From contig NZ_AWGE01000001.1 in NCBI RefSeq assembly GCF_000495815.1, positions 744,001-808,000 on the forward strand: DNA of 64,000 bases, in the 5' to 3' direction. The notes beneath the pieces are model-generated. The model ran no database searches, was not told where the DNA came from, and worked only from the letters and a program-made list of their open reading frames with translations. Position numbers and translations under genes: made by a program. Positions 7,873 through 16,949 of the stretch are shown piece by piece. Source of the stretch: Asticcacaulis sp. AC466 (GTDB lineage: Bacteria; Pseudomonadota; Alphaproteobacteria; Caulobacterales; Caulobacteraceae). Positions within the stretch are counted from its first letter, which is position 1, and each line of letters opens with the position of its first letter.

Positions 7873-10113
7873 TTGTCCGCAAACTCGTTTACCGCGCAGA
7901 TTCGTGCGAAGAAAGACGCATCGCAAGAGGAGAGCCCGCCGGCCTCGGGTAAGCTAGGTCCGGAAAGACTGGGACAGGAACAGTCGGCGAAGGCCGATAC
8001 CGCGTCTGTTGGAAAGTCTCGGCGTGCGCCTAGCCTGACCAAGGCGCTGAACCCGATGACCGTTGGTATTGTCGCGGCCGTGGTGGTTTGCGCCTGCCTG
8101 GCCGTTTGGCTGGTGGCGGGCCGTCTGCCGGCCGGTGTTGTGATCGGAATCATCATCGCCGCCTTTGCCGGTGTCATCTTCATGGGCATGTTCGCCTTTT
8201 CGTCGGACGAGGAAATCCTCAGCGCAGAAGGGTTCAAGGCGGGCGATATCGTGCGCGCCTTGAGTGAGCCCGCCGCAGTCTCCGCTTTCGACGGTCATGT
8301 GCTGGCCGTCAATCCAGCCTGGAGCGATGCCGGCGGCGGTAAGCGTCGGCTGCCGCATGGCGACGACGCGCCCGCCCTGTTTGTCGCCCTGCGTGAAGCC
8401 AAGGCGCAAGGCGTTGGCCGTGCTCTGGTGCGGTTGGGTGGGTTCGACTACGAAATGGTTGTGTCGCGTCTGGGCGAAGACCTGGTTCTCGTTCGTGCGG
8501 CATCGCAAGGTGTGCTCGGCAATGGCCTGATGCTTAAGCACGAAAATCCACATGCGGTCGAGGAAGCGGGTTTCTTGCCGGATGAACCGGAAATCAAGCC
8601 CGACCTGCCGGCCGCCGTTATGGACGCCTTCGCCGAAGCGGCACCGTTCGGTGCGGCCCTGATTGTCGGGGACGATGTGTTTTCGGCCCGCATCAAGGAC
8701 TTCAATACGGTGTTCGCCGCCTTGACCGAGCAGGTGCCAGACCGTCTGACCGGCATGGCCTTTGGCGAACTGGTCACCGAAAATTCACGCGCCGCGTTGG
8801 AAGAACGCCTGGCATCGGGCAAGAGCGGCCCATTCGACATCGCCCTGAGCGTCAAGTCCCAGCGCGCCTTGCATATCTATGTCTCGCAGGTGTCGGGCGG
8901 CTATAGCCTCTATCTGTTCGATGTCTCCGAGCAGAAGAAGCTGGAGCAGACCCTGGTCCAGTCGCAAAAGATGCAGGCCATTGGCCAGGTCGCCGGCGGC
9001 ATGGCGCACGATTTCAACAATCTGCTGACCGGGTTCAAGTTCCGCAACGACCAGCTGCTGCTCAATCACCCGCTCGGCGATCCGTCCTATGAGGACCTGA
9101 ACGGTATCCGCCAGATCATTGCCCGTGCCGAAGACCTGGTGCGCAACCTGCTGGCCTTCGCGCGCAAGCAGACGGTCAAGCGCGTTACGCTCAACGTCGG
9201 TGAGATGGTCTCCGAAGCCGAGGTTCTGCTGCGCCGTTTGGTGCGCGAAGACGTCAAGCTGGAAACCGCCTATGGCCGCAACCTGCCCAATGTCCATGTC
9301 GACAAGGGCCAGATGGAAATGGTCATGATGAACCTGGTCGTCAATGCCCGTGACGCCATGCGCGCCCAGGGCGGCGGCAAGGTGAATATCCGCGCCGCCA
9401 GCATGACCCAGGACGAAGCCAAGGCCTATGGCTGGCCCGATGCGCCGGCCCAAGGGGCGGCGCTGATCGAGGTCAGCGACACCGGGCCCGGCATTCCGCC
9501 GGAAATCGCCGCCCAGGTGTTCGAGCCCTTCTTTACTACCAAGCCGCTGGGTGAAGGAACAGGCCTCGGCCTGTCCACGGTTCACGGCATTATCGCCCAG
9601 GCGGGCGGGCACATCCTGATCGTGTCGCCGCCGGGAAAAGGCGCCAGCTTCCTTATCTTCCTGCCCGTATGGATCGAGGTCGAAAAGCCTGCCGATGCCC
9701 CGAAGCCCGAGGTCGCCGCCAAGCCGGTGCCCAAGGACCTGTCCGGTGTCGGTCGCATCCTCTTTGTCGAGGATGAGCAGATTGTGCGCGGTATCGCCGC
9801 ACACCTGTTGCGCCAACGCGGCTACGAAGTGCTGGAAGCCGAGGACGGCGAACAGGCCCTGGAAATCATCGAGGCCGAAGGCGGCAAGTTCGACCTTCTT
9901 ATCTCCGACGTCATCATGCCGGGCATGGACGGCCCGTCCATGCTCAAACTGGCCCGACCCATTCTGGGCGACGTCCCGGTCATGTTCATCTCGGGCTATG
10001 CGGAGTCGGAATTCTCAGACCTGCTGGAAGAAGAGCAAAACATCTCCTTCTTGCCGAAGCCGCTCGATATCAAGACCCTGGCGGAGCGCGTGAAGGCGCA
10101 GTTGGCGGCGTAA
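7873..10113 (+). CDS. cckA: Hybrid histidine kinase CckA
   Basis: CckA is the membrane hybrid kinase that passes phosphate through ChpT to CtrA and CpdR, controlling the cell cycle. The 746-residue protein starts at TTG (7873), supported by GAAAGG eight bases upstream. It has two membrane helices (about 62-83 and 86-110), PAS-like regions (about 125-350), a HisKA domain with His379 in GGMAHDFNNLL, an ATPase domain with DTGPGIPPE and GTGLGLSTVHGI, and a C-terminal receiver with Asp679 in LLISDVIMPGMDG. The position after flhB parallels Caulobacter. Its targets probably include the CtrA boxes a few kilobases upstream. Confidence 0.95.
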   Translation: MSANSFTAQIRAKKDASQEESPPASGKLGPERLGQEQSAKADTASVGKSRRAPSLTKALNPMTVGIVAAVVVCACLAVWLVAGRLPAGVVIGIIIAAFAGVIFMGMFAFSSDEEILSAEGFKAGDIVRALSEPAAVSAFDGHVLAVNPAWSDAGGGKRRLPHGDDAPALFVALREAKAQGVGRALVRLGGFDYEMVVSRLGEDLVLVRAASQGVLGNGLMLKHENPHAVEEAGFLPDEPEIKPDLPAAVMDAFAEAAPFGAALIVGDDVFSARIKDFNTVFAALTEQVPDRLTGMAFGELVTENSRAALEERLASGKSGPFDIALSVKSQRALHIYVSQVSGGYSLYLFDVSEQKKLEQTLVQSQKMQAIGQVAGGMAHDFNNLLTGFKFRNDQLLLNHPLGDPSYEDLNGIRQIIARAEDLVRNLLAFARKQTVKRVTLNVGEMVSEAEVLLRRLVREDVKLETAYGRNLPNVHVDKGQMEMVMMNLVVNARDAMRAQGGGKVNIRAASMTQDEAKAYGWPDAPAQGAALIEVSDTGPGIPPEIAAQVFEPFFTTKPLGEGTGLGLSTVHGIIAQAGGHILIVSPPGKGASFLIFLPVWIEVEKPADAPKPEVAAKPVPKDLSGVGRILFVEDEQIVRGIAAHLLRQRGYEVLEAEDGEQALEIIEAEGGKFDLLISDVIMPGMDGPSMLKLARPILGDVPVMFISGYAESEFSDLLEEEQNISFLPKPLDIKTLAERVKAQLAA

Positions 10114-10132
10114 AAATCGAGGTCTTTGGCCG
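10113..10132. repeat. 20-bp dispersed repeat, copy 2 (after cckA)
   Basis: This segment directly after the cckA stop differs by one base from 5148-5167 after fliE. A weak inverted repeat (10136-10156) follows and runs into the end of the next gene. Confidence 0.5.
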
Positions 10133-10147
10133 GTGGCGCCGTCGTGA

Positions 10148-10612
10148 TCACGGCGCATCGATACAGTTGCGCGCGCCTGCGATGGGAATGCGCTGAGTGC
10201 CGCCTTTGTAGGTGACGATCAGTTCGCCGGTGACCGCGCGGACCTGCTGCCCGGGTGCGGCTTCCTTGATGTCGTACGATTCAACGACCGATAGCTGCTT
10301 AGCAGCGTCGCTGAAACTGCGGACGCTATGACTGGGGTCCGCGCCGCCATGGACCATGGTGACTTTGGTCAGATGCCCGCCGATGCGGATATAGCCGTTG
10401 GCGCCGCCTTGCAGAGAATCTTCGGTGAATATTCGTGATCCGTCCGTTCGCCCGGCGCGGGCGACATTGGTGAGGCAGCCCGTCAGATCGTTTCCGTCAC
10501 TCGCCAGGAGATCGCTTACGGTAAAGGCGGCAGCAGCGCGCTCTTCGGCCGTCGGTTGGTGGCAGCCCATCAGGGCGATGAAACATACAAACGGCACAGG
10601 TGTCTTCGTCAT
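10148..10612 (-). CDS. Lipoprotein, paralogue of its upstream neighbour
   Basis: This 154-residue protein has a signal peptide ending in the lipobox LMGC (Cys17). It is clearly related to the product of 10675-11208: both share GCxT near residue 45, GA(N/K)G(Y/F)(I/L)RI near 70, an (R)SFSDA/RLFSDA block, and a C-terminal VT(Y/W)...AG...C ending in cysteine, so a disulphide between the two shared cysteines is plausible. I recognise no named family. Both genes are on the minus strand, 62 bases apart, and look like a tandem duplication. Confidence 0.75.
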   Translation of the reverse strand: MTKTPVPFVCFIALMGCHQPTAEERAAAAFTVSDLLASDGNDLTGCLTNVARAGRTDGSRIFTEDSLQGGANGYIRIGGHLTKVTMVHGGADPSHSVRSFSDAAKQLSVVESYDIKEAAPGQQVRAVTGELIVTYKGGTQRIPIAGARNCIDAP

Positions 10613-10674
10613 GCAGTCCTCGCGTGGGCCTGAACGACGCTATCACGGCAATTTATAAGCAAACAATGCGACTG

Positions 10675-11208
10675 TCAGCAGGCCGTGCCGCCAGCGAAGG
10701 CCACGGATTGCGTAACGCCGTCCCAGGTGACGGTCAGATTGCCTGTCATTTCCACGCTGTCCGATTCCTGATGGGCGGCGCCGACGACATAGGCTTCCTT
10801 GACCGTCAGGCGACCGGTAGCGTCGCTGAACAAACGTGTGCCGGTACTGTCATTGTCACGGCTTATGCCTGTCAGATCGACACGCATCAGTTTGCCGTCA
10901 ATGCGCAGGAATCCCTTGGCGCCACTGTCGACGCCGTCTTCGCGAAAGATATCGCGGCCGCCGGAAGCCCGGGTTAGCATGGTCGTGCATCCCATGATGT
11001 CGCCGTCATCGTCGTTCAGTTCGTTTATGACGAAGGTTTTGGCGGCGGGCTTTTGGGCTGCGAGGCTTGGGGCTGTGAGGTTTGGGGCGGTGGCCGACGA
11101 GGCGTCGGCCTGCGCGCTGGGATGGGTTACGGTCTGCGCCGGTTTGCATGCGGTGAGGCTGAGCAGAGCCGCCAGGATGATTGTCACCCGTCTTGGTGTC
11201 GATGTCAT
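10675..11208 (-). CDS. Lipoprotein, upstream member of a tandem pair
   Basis: This 177-residue protein has a lipobox LTAC (Cys21), followed by an alanine/threonine/proline-rich linker (about 22-58) absent from its neighbour, and then the shared domain of about 110 residues. Conserved points are the GCTT and terminal C cysteines, GAKGFLRI and RLFSDATGRLTV. The linker suggests the domain is held away from the membrane. Function is unknown; envelope location is inferred from the lipobox. Confidence 0.75.
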   Translation of the reverse strand: MTSTPRRVTIILAALLSLTACKPAQTVTHPSAQADASSATAPNLTAPSLAAQKPAAKTFVINELNDDDGDIMGCTTMLTRASGGRDIFREDGVDSGAKGFLRIDGKLMRVDLTGISRDNDSTGTRLFSDATGRLTVKEAYVVGAAHQESDSVEMTGNLTVTWDGVTQSVAFAGGTAC

Positions 11209-11235
11209 ATGTTTCCCCCGAATGTCGTCAGGCTA

Positions 11236-12150
11236 TCACGACGCGCAATCGCCCGCAATCTGAGACAGGCGGGCGATCAACCGTTCGCGCTCCACCGTCA
11301 GGCCCTTGTAGTCCAGTTGTGCGGCGCTGTAGGCCTGCAATTGGGCGATCAATGCCTGCGCCAGCGCAGCGGCGTTGGGCTGGCGCTCCATTTCGTGCAG
11401 GGGATCAAGGTAGATGCGGATGGTGAACAGGATATCGCCGCTGACAGGTAGCTTGCGCAGGGTCTGGCGTTCCAGGCGGAAGTACAGATTGTCGATCTGT
11501 TCATCGCCGAGTCGACGCGAAAACCGCCATTGCCCGGCCGAATGCGGGTGGTGCAGGGCATTGTCGGCGTGAAGCGACCAGTTCCAGCGCATCACCGGCT
11601 GTTCCGGGCGCAGGTTATCAAACATACGCTCGATGATGGTGGCGTTTCGCGTCTCCCGCCCGAAGTCAGGCACGGGGGCGTGAATCTCCTGAAGCGCCTT
11701 GCCAAATTTTTCATGCAGCCGCCAGGACGATGGAAAACACAGGTGCCCCGCCGCCAATCGCCAACCGTCCTCGCCCCGGCGCATCAACACAAGATCTTCC
11801 TGCACCAGACCGCCGGCAACAAGCAGGGGCGGATAGGGCGTATCGAGACGCAAGCGCCGGAAGGCGGGAAGGATGTCTATCTGTGGTCCCAGCCGCTGAT
11901 ATATGTCCGGAAACCGCTGCGGTAGATGATCGGCCAGCAGGTGCAGCACTTCGGTCTGGGCGGCTTCGGTTCCCGGCTCCATGACGAAGATCGCGTCCGG
12001 CGCGCGTTCGGCCAGCCGGTCCTTTTCGTCGAGATAGCCGAGCAGGTTTTCGTCGGCATCGATCCAGTCCGCCGCATCGAGCGGCCTCACACCGATGGTG
12101 AACAGTTTGTGTGACCCGTCATAGGGCGTATGGAAAGCGCGATCCGTCAT
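11236..12150 (-). CDS. DUF3445 / haem-dependent oxidative N-demethylase family protein
   Basis: This 304-residue protein matches the DUF3445 family, whose characterised member is the haem-dependent dimethylamine oxidative N-demethylase subunit. Seen here are the family's typical blocks: LCFPSSWRLHEKFGK (about 145-160), a downstream RMNW-type MRWNWSLH, an R-LGDEQ segment and LYFRLERQTLRKLP near the C-terminus. The substrate cannot be told. The lack of neighbouring amine-catabolism subunits suggests a different amine or a stand-alone role. It is convergent with nothing and upstream of the lipoprotein pair on the same strand. Confidence 0.75.
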   Translation of the reverse strand: MTDRAFHTPYDGSHKLFTIGVRPLDAADWIDADENLLGYLDEKDRLAERAPDAIFVMEPGTEAAQTEVLHLLADHLPQRFPDIYQRLGPQIDILPAFRRLRLDTPYPPLLVAGGLVQEDLVLMRRGEDGWRLAAGHLCFPSSWRLHEKFGKALQEIHAPVPDFGRETRNATIIERMFDNLRPEQPVMRWNWSLHADNALHHPHSAGQWRFSRRLGDEQIDNLYFRLERQTLRKLPVSGDILFTIRIYLDPLHEMERQPNAAALAQALIAQLQAYSAAQLDYKGLTVERERLIARLSQIAGDCAS

Positions 12151-12172
12151 TCAGCCTGGATAGCACAAAAGA

Positions 12173-12204
12173 AAAATCCGGCCCAGTTGCCCGGGCCGGA
12201 TTTT
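12173..12204 (-). terminator. Terminator after rpmE
   Basis: A perfect 12-bp stem (AAAATCCGGCCC with GGGCCGGATTTT) around an 8-base loop, followed on the minus strand by a T-rich run. It ends the rpmE transcript just before the DUF3445 gene start. Confidence 0.85.
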
Positions 12205-12227
12205 GATATTCGCATAATAAGCCAGGC

Positions 12228-12452
12228 TTACTTCTTGAGGAAGCCAGCGAACTTGTTGTTGAAGCGCGAAACGCGGCCGCCGCGGTCGAGCAGCTGGCCC
12301 GTGCCGCCGGTCCAAGCCGGGTGCGTGCGCGGATCGATGTCGAGGTTCAGAACGGCGTCCGGCTTGCCATAGGTCGAGCGGGTCTTGTAGCTCGTGCCGT
12401 CGGTCAGGGTAACCGTGATCCAGTGATAGTCGGGGTGACCTTCTTTTTTCAT
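12228..12452 (-). CDS. rpmE: 50S ribosomal protein L31
   Basis: The 74-residue protein begins [18 protein letters not shown] and ends [13 protein letters not shown], as in alphaproteobacterial L31. It has no cysteine at all, so it is the zinc-independent form. The second of two close ATGs (12452) is preferred because AAAGGA lies nine bases before it. The gene is monocistronic and has a strong terminator. Confidence 0.95.
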   Translation of the reverse strand: MKKEGHPDYHWITVTLTDGTSYKTRSTYGKPDAVLNLDIDPRTHPAWTGGTGQLLDRGGRVSRFNNKFAGFLKK

Positions 12453-12585
12453 CGTCATCTATCCTTTATACGTCCGGCCAGCAGCGTGCGGACGCGATAA
12501 AAAGCGTGGGGCATAATTGCCGAAGGAGCGGCTTCTACAGGAAGCTTCCTTGCCGCGCAAGCCTTTCGTGTATAAAGCAGGCAAT

Positions 12586-14421
12586 ATGTCCGACTCCCAA
12601 ACCGATACTCCCGACGGCCGCCCCAGCTCCGGTGCCGAACTGGCCGCCAGCATGCATCAAGCCGCAGGGCAACGCGGCAAAACCAAGAATTTGCGGCCGC
12701 TGCGCCGTCTTGTCCCCTATCTCTGGAAGCAAAAGGCGATTGGCCTGGCCATGATCGTCTTTCTGCTGATATCGGCCTCGGCGACGCCGTCCATGACCTT
12801 TGTCGCCAAGCAGTTGATCGACCGCGGATTCGGATCGGGTAATGTGGCGGAACTCAACAAATGGTTCATTGTCCTGGGCGCTGTTGCCCTGGTCCTGGCC
12901 CTGTCCACGGCCTTGCGCTACTATTTCATCACGCGCATGGGGGAGCGCGTCGTCGCCGACCTGCGCGAAGATGTCTTTGCCCATATTCTTGGGCTCGATC
13001 CGGCTTATTTCCTGAAAATACGTACAGGCGAAGTCATTTCGCGCCTGACCGCCGACATCCAGATCATCGAGACCCTGGTTTCGTCGTCCATCTCGATAGC
13101 CCTGCGCAATCTGCTTACCTTCGTGGCGGGACTTGTCATGATGATGGTGGTCAGCCCGAAACTCACCTTGATGGTATTCGGTGTCTTTCCGTTTGTGCTG
13201 GTTCCCCTGATCACCTTCGGACGTCAGGTCGGCCGCGCCACGCGCGACACGCAGGACGCGTTCGCCCGCGCGGTTGGCTTCGCGTCGGAATCGCTGGACG
13301 CGCTGGAAACCGTCCAGGCCTTCGTTCGCGAAAGCTTTACGCGCAAACGGTTCGATGCGGGCGTGGAAGACACCTACCGCATGTCGGTGGGGCGTATGGC
13401 CACGCGCGCCACCATGACGGCCATGGTCATCACGCTTGTGTTCGGCGGTATCGCCTTCGTGCTCTGGCTGGGCGCACAGGATGTGCTGAACGGGCGGATG
13501 TCCAATGGCACACTGGTGCAATTCGTCATGCTCGCCATTCTGACCGGCGGGTCGGTGGCCAACCTCAACGAAACCTGGGGCGATGTGCAAAAGGCGGCGG
13601 GCGCCATGACACGGATCGACGAACTGCTCGATTCGAAGCCGAATATCGTGGCACCGGCGCAGCCTTTGGCATTGCCTGAGCCGGCGCGCGGGGACATCCG
13701 TTTCCAGGATATCCGCTTTGCCTATCCGTCACGCCCGGACCAAATCATTCTCGATGGCTTTTCGCTGATCGTAAAGCCCGGCGAAACCGTCGCCCTCGTC
13801 GGGCCATCGGGGGCCGGGAAATCGACGGTCTTCAAGCTGCTGCTGCGCTATTACGACTACGATCACGGCGTCATTCAGATGGATGGGATCGACATCCGTC
13901 AGGCCGACCCGAAGGCGGTCCGCGAGCGTTTGTCCCTGGTCGCCCAGGACACGGCTTTGTTTTCGGGGTCGCCGGAAGACAATATCCGTTTTGGTCGCGA
14001 AGACGCTACCGACACGGAAGTTCGCGTCGCCGCCGAAAAGGCCCAGGCGCGGGCCTTTATCGAAGCCCTGCCGCAAGGCTTCAAGCAGCCGCTGGGCGAA
14101 CGCGCCAAATCCCTTTCCGGTGGTCAAAAACAACGCCTGTCGATTGCGCGCGCCTTGGTGCGCAACGCGCCGGTCCTGTTGCTCGACGAAGCGACCTCCG
14201 CGCTTGACGCGGAAAATGAACGTCTGGTGCAGGCTGCGCTCAACGAAGCCATGAGCGAACGCACGACCCTTGTCATCGCGCACCGCCTGGCCACCGTTCT
14301 GCGGGCCGACCGCATCGTGGTCATGGAGGCCGGCAAGGTGGTCGATGTCGGCACCCATGACGAACTGGTGTCGCGCGGCGGCCTGTACGCCCGTCTAGCG
14401 CAATTGCAATTCAGCAGCTGA
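12586..14421 (+). CDS. ABC exporter, fused membrane and ATPase domains
   Basis: This 611-residue half-transporter has an N-terminal six-helix type I exporter domain (about 40-330) and an ATPase domain with Walker A GPSGAGKS (406-413), signature LSGGQKQR (510-517) and Walker B VLLLDE (530-535), then the H-loop in VIAHRLAT. It resembles MsbA/BmrA-type lipid or multidrug exporters. ATG 12586 is chosen as start because it opens a typical polar N-terminus. It probably works as a homodimer in the inner membrane. It is divergent from rpmE, and its stop abuts the stop of the lactonase gene. Confidence 0.9.
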   Translation: MSDSQTDTPDGRPSSGAELAASMHQAAGQRGKTKNLRPLRRLVPYLWKQKAIGLAMIVFLLISASATPSMTFVAKQLIDRGFGSGNVAELNKWFIVLGAVALVLALSTALRYYFITRMGERVVADLREDVFAHILGLDPAYFLKIRTGEVISRLTADIQIIETLVSSSISIALRNLLTFVAGLVMMMVVSPKLTLMVFGVFPFVLVPLITFGRQVGRATRDTQDAFARAVGFASESLDALETVQAFVRESFTRKRFDAGVEDTYRMSVGRMATRATMTAMVITLVFGGIAFVLWLGAQDVLNGRMSNGTLVQFVMLAILTGGSVANLNETWGDVQKAAGAMTRIDELLDSKPNIVAPAQPLALPEPARGDIRFQDIRFAYPSRPDQIILDGFSLIVKPGETVALVGPSGAGKSTVFKLLLRYYDYDHGVIQMDGIDIRQADPKAVRERLSLVAQDTALFSGSPEDNIRFGREDATDTEVRVAAEKAQARAFIEALPQGFKQPLGERAKSLSGGQKQRLSIARALVRNAPVLLLDEATSALDAENERLVQAALNEAMSERTTLVIAHRLATVLRADRIVVMEAGKVVDVGTHDELVSRGGLYARLAQLQFSS

Positions 14422-15363
14422 TCAGCCGGCAAAGGCGTTGGTCGGTAGCCCTGTGTGACCGCGCAGCAGCGATTTTGGCACTTCCCAAAGCGTGCCCGCG
14501 TGCCGATCGTCGGCATCGACGGGGGGCTGCGCCGCTGAGGTGACGAACAGCCTGTCGAGACCGGCACCGGCGAAGGTCAGGCTGGTCACCTGTTTCGCGG
14601 GTATGGTGATATCGAAATCAAGCTTGCCGTCCGGCGTATAGCGGCTGATGCGGCCGCCATTATAGTGGGCGACCCAGACGCCATCGTCGGCGTCGACGGT
14701 CAGTCCGTCGGGTGAACCGACACCCGGCGCGAAATGGGCGAAGACGCGTTTGCCCGACAAGGCGCCATCGGGTGCGAGATCGAAAACATAGACCAGATTT
14801 TCAGCGGTTTCGTTGTGATACATCCGGCGGCCGTCACGCGAAAAGGCTGGACCGTTGGTGCACAGATAGGGGGCGTCCATGCGGTGCAGGCTTAGATCGG
14901 CGTCGATACGATAGAGCGCGGCCGTCTTCTTGTTGAAAGGCATATGCATGGTGCCGGTCCACAGGCGGCCGGCGGCATCGACCTTGGCGTCATTGAGCCG
15001 GTTTTCAGTCTGGTCCGCTTCGACGGTCAGGAGTGGCGTCAGGGTGAATGGATCGAGCGTCAAGGCGTGGACCGTGCGCAATATCCCGACCAGGAAGCCG
15101 CCTGACCGGCGTGGCACGATCCAGTTGATCAGATCGGGCATGTCCCAGCTTTGGGCGCTATTGTCGGCGAGCCGCAGCGCGTTGAGCTTTTTGCCCCGGA
15201 TATCGACCCAGTAGACGGTATTGTCGGGCGCCGACCATAGGGGGCCTTCGCCGAGTATCGCCCCGCCGGGACTGCGGGCAATCGGCGTTTCAGCGGCGCG
15301 CGCTAAGGCGGGTATCGTCATGGCGGCCGCGCTGATAAGCGCGGTGCGGCGGGTCAGGGTCAT
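14422..15363 (-). CDS. SMP-30/gluconolactonase family protein, Tat-exported
   Basis: This 313-residue beta-propeller protein is of the SMP-30/gluconolaconase/LRE family, which hydrolyses sugar lactones using a divalent metal. The N-terminus has a twin-arginine signal (TRRTALISAAAM, cleavage near ARAAE). Family marks include LGEGPLW (with the metal Glu), YWVDIRGKKL, NRLNDAKVDAAGRLWTGTM and GSPDGLTVDADDGVWVA. A GGAGA ribosome site lies eight bases before the ATG. It is probably periplasmic and may act in aldose oxidation. It stands alone between two unrelated genes. Confidence 0.88.
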   Translation of the reverse strand: MTLTRRTALISAAAMTIPALARAAETPIARSPGGAILGEGPLWSAPDNTVYWVDIRGKKLNALRLADNSAQSWDMPDLINWIVPRRSGGFLVGILRTVHALTLDPFTLTPLLTVEADQTENRLNDAKVDAAGRLWTGTMHMPFNKKTAALYRIDADLSLHRMDAPYLCTNGPAFSRDGRRMYHNETAENLVYVFDLAPDGALSGKRVFAHFAPGVGSPDGLTVDADDGVWVAHYNGGRISRYTPDGKLDFDITIPAKQVTSLTFAGAGLDRLFVTSAAQPPVDADDRHAGTLWEVPKSLLRGHTGLPTNAFAG

Positions 15364-15452
15364 GGCGTCTTCTCCGGTTTTTGTTTTCCGGAGAGTAACG
15401 ACTCGATTGTCCTTGTCGTCAAGCCGTTTCAGTGTTGGGCGACGCGCACAAA

Positions 15453-15476
15453 AAAGCCCGCGTCGCTGCGGGCTTT
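15453..15476 (-). terminator. Terminator after suhB
   Basis: A 9-bp stem (AAAGCCCGC with GCGGGCTTT) with a 6-base loop, followed on the minus strand by a T-run. It lies just beyond the suhB stop codon. Confidence 0.85.
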
Positions 15477-15494
15477 CTGTATCGTGTGAGGGGC

Positions 15495-16295
15495 CTATTT
15501 CGCCAGGTGAAGCTTTTCCAACAGCAGCGGATAGAGCTCCATATTGCCACAGATCAGATCGCCGGTGACGAGGGGAGAGGCGTCGCTGTCGATCGAGCCG
15601 AACTTACCGCCCGCCTCATGGATGAACAGCAGGCCCGCCGCCATGTCCCACGGCTTCAGGCCGCGTTCCCAGAAGGCGTCGAGCTGGCCGGCGGCCACAT
15701 AGGCGAGGTCAAGCGAGCAGGCGCCGTTGCGGCGGATGCCGACGGTGCGTTGCATGATCTGGTGTAGTTCCTTCAACGCCTGGGCATGGCCGGACTTGCC
15801 GATGAAGGGCAGGCCGGTGCCGATCAGCGAATCGTCGAGCGTCTTGCGCGAAGAGACGCGCAGGCGGCGGTCGTTGTGATAGACGCCCTTGCCCTTTTCC
15901 GCCCAATACAGATCGTTGGTGACGGGGTTGAATGTCACGCCGGCGACGATTTCGTTGTCGCGCTCAAGCGCGATGGTGCAGGCGAAATGCGGAATGCCGT
16001 GCATGAAATTGGTCGTGCCGTCGATGGGATCGACGATCCAGCGGTGCGTCTTGTCGGTGCCGATCGTTTCGCCGGTCTCTTCGCCCAGAAAGCCGTAGCC
16101 GGGGCGAACGCGGGTCAATTCTTCCAGCAGGGCGGCTTCGACGCGCTTATCGGCGGCGGTGACGAAATCGCCCGGTCCCTTGCGCGAGACCTGAAGTTCG
16201 GAGATTTCCCCGAAGTCGCGGGCCACGCCCTTGCACGCCTTGCGTACGGCGCCGACCATGACCTGGATGAGAGAAGATTGAAGAACCGTGACCAT
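15495..16295 (-). CDS. suhB: Inositol monophosphatase family protein (SuhB)
   Basis: This 266-residue Mg-dependent phosphatase has the full inositol-monophosphatase metal site: GEETGE (about 72-77), WIVDPIDGTTNF (about 86-97) and the C-terminal WDMAAGLLFIHEAGG. It hydrolyses inositol 1-phosphate and, in enterobacteria, SuhB also binds the ribosomal antitermination complex; which role applies here is not known. It follows efp on the minus strand with a gap of about 90 bases. A second, more HisN-like paralogue lies at 21864-22703. Confidence 0.9.
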   Translation of the reverse strand: MVTVLQSSLIQVMVGAVRKACKGVARDFGEISELQVSRKGPGDFVTAADKRVEAALLEELTRVRPGYGFLGEETGETIGTDKTHRWIVDPIDGTTNFMHGIPHFACTIALERDNEIVAGVTFNPVTNDLYWAEKGKGVYHNDRRLRVSSRKTLDDSLIGTGLPFIGKSGHAQALKELHQIMQRTVGIRRNGACSLDLAYVAAGQLDAFWERGLKPWDMAAGLLFIHEAGGKFGSIDSDASPLVTGDLICGNMELYPLLLEKLHLAK

Positions 16296-16382
16296 GGGGA
16301 GGGGCCTTTGAAACTGGATTTACAATGTAGGCGGGGCGAACCCGTTAAACGTCCCCTTCCGTTGCCGGAAGGGGAGAGCGCA

Positions 16383-16949
16383 TTAGTCGGCGCGCTTCAT
16401 ATATTCGCCGTCGAGGGTCGATACGACGATGCGTTCACCCACACCCATGAACGGCGGGATCATGACGCGCATGCCGTTGGAGGCCTTGGCGGGCTTGTAG
16501 GAGGATGAAGCCGTCTGACCCTTGATGGTCGGCTCGGTTTCGACGACTTCCAGGATCACGGTATCGGGCAGGGTGATCGAAATCGGGCGTTCGTCGTGGA
16601 ATTCCAGGGTAACGATCATGCCGTCGTGCAGATACTGAATCTGGTCTTCGCCGACCCAGTCTTCATGCAGGCTGATCTGTTCGTAGTTTTCCTGATCCAT
16701 GAACACCAGCATGTCGCCTTCGGTGTAGAGGTAGAGGTGTTCTTTTTGCTCCAGTGTGACGCGCTCGACCGTATCTTCGGAGCGCAGGCGTTCGTTGAGC
16801 TTGGTGCCAGTGATGAGGTTCTTCAGCTCGACCTGAGCGAAGGCGCCGCCCTTGCCGGGCTTTACGTGGTGCGACTTGACGACGGACCAAAGGCCCTTCT
16901 GATATTCGAGCACCATGCCGGGCTTGATCTGGTTGGCATTGATTTTCAT
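16383..16949 (-). CDS. efp: Translation elongation factor P
   Basis: EF-P relieves ribosomes stalled at polyproline. The 188-residue protein has the normal three-domain length. The tip loop reads [10 protein letters not shown], so the residue that is modified in other species is a lysine (Lys33), as in the EpmA/B type; no modification enzyme is visible in this window. The domain III signature [17 protein letters not shown]...EVVETEP is present. The gene sits between thiE and suhB on the same strand. Confidence 0.96.
   Translation of the reverse strand: MKINANQIKPGMVLEYQKGLWSVVKSHHVKPGKGGAFAQVELKNLITGTKLNERLRSEDTVERVTLEQKEHLYLYTEGDMLVFMDQENYEQISLHEDWVGEDQIQYLHDGMIVTLEFHDERPISITLPDTVILEVVETEPTIKGQTASSSYKPAKASNGMRVMIPPFMGVGERIVVSTLDGEYMKRAD

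Noticed and set aside
8785-9816. Long open frame antisense to cckA
   Set aside because: It lies wholly inside the clear CckA coding sequence, has no domain likeness and is an expected shadow of high G+C codon use.
12535-13590. 351-codon frame antisense to the ABC exporter
   Set aside because: It overlaps the membrane domain of the ABC exporter completely and has shadow-like composition.
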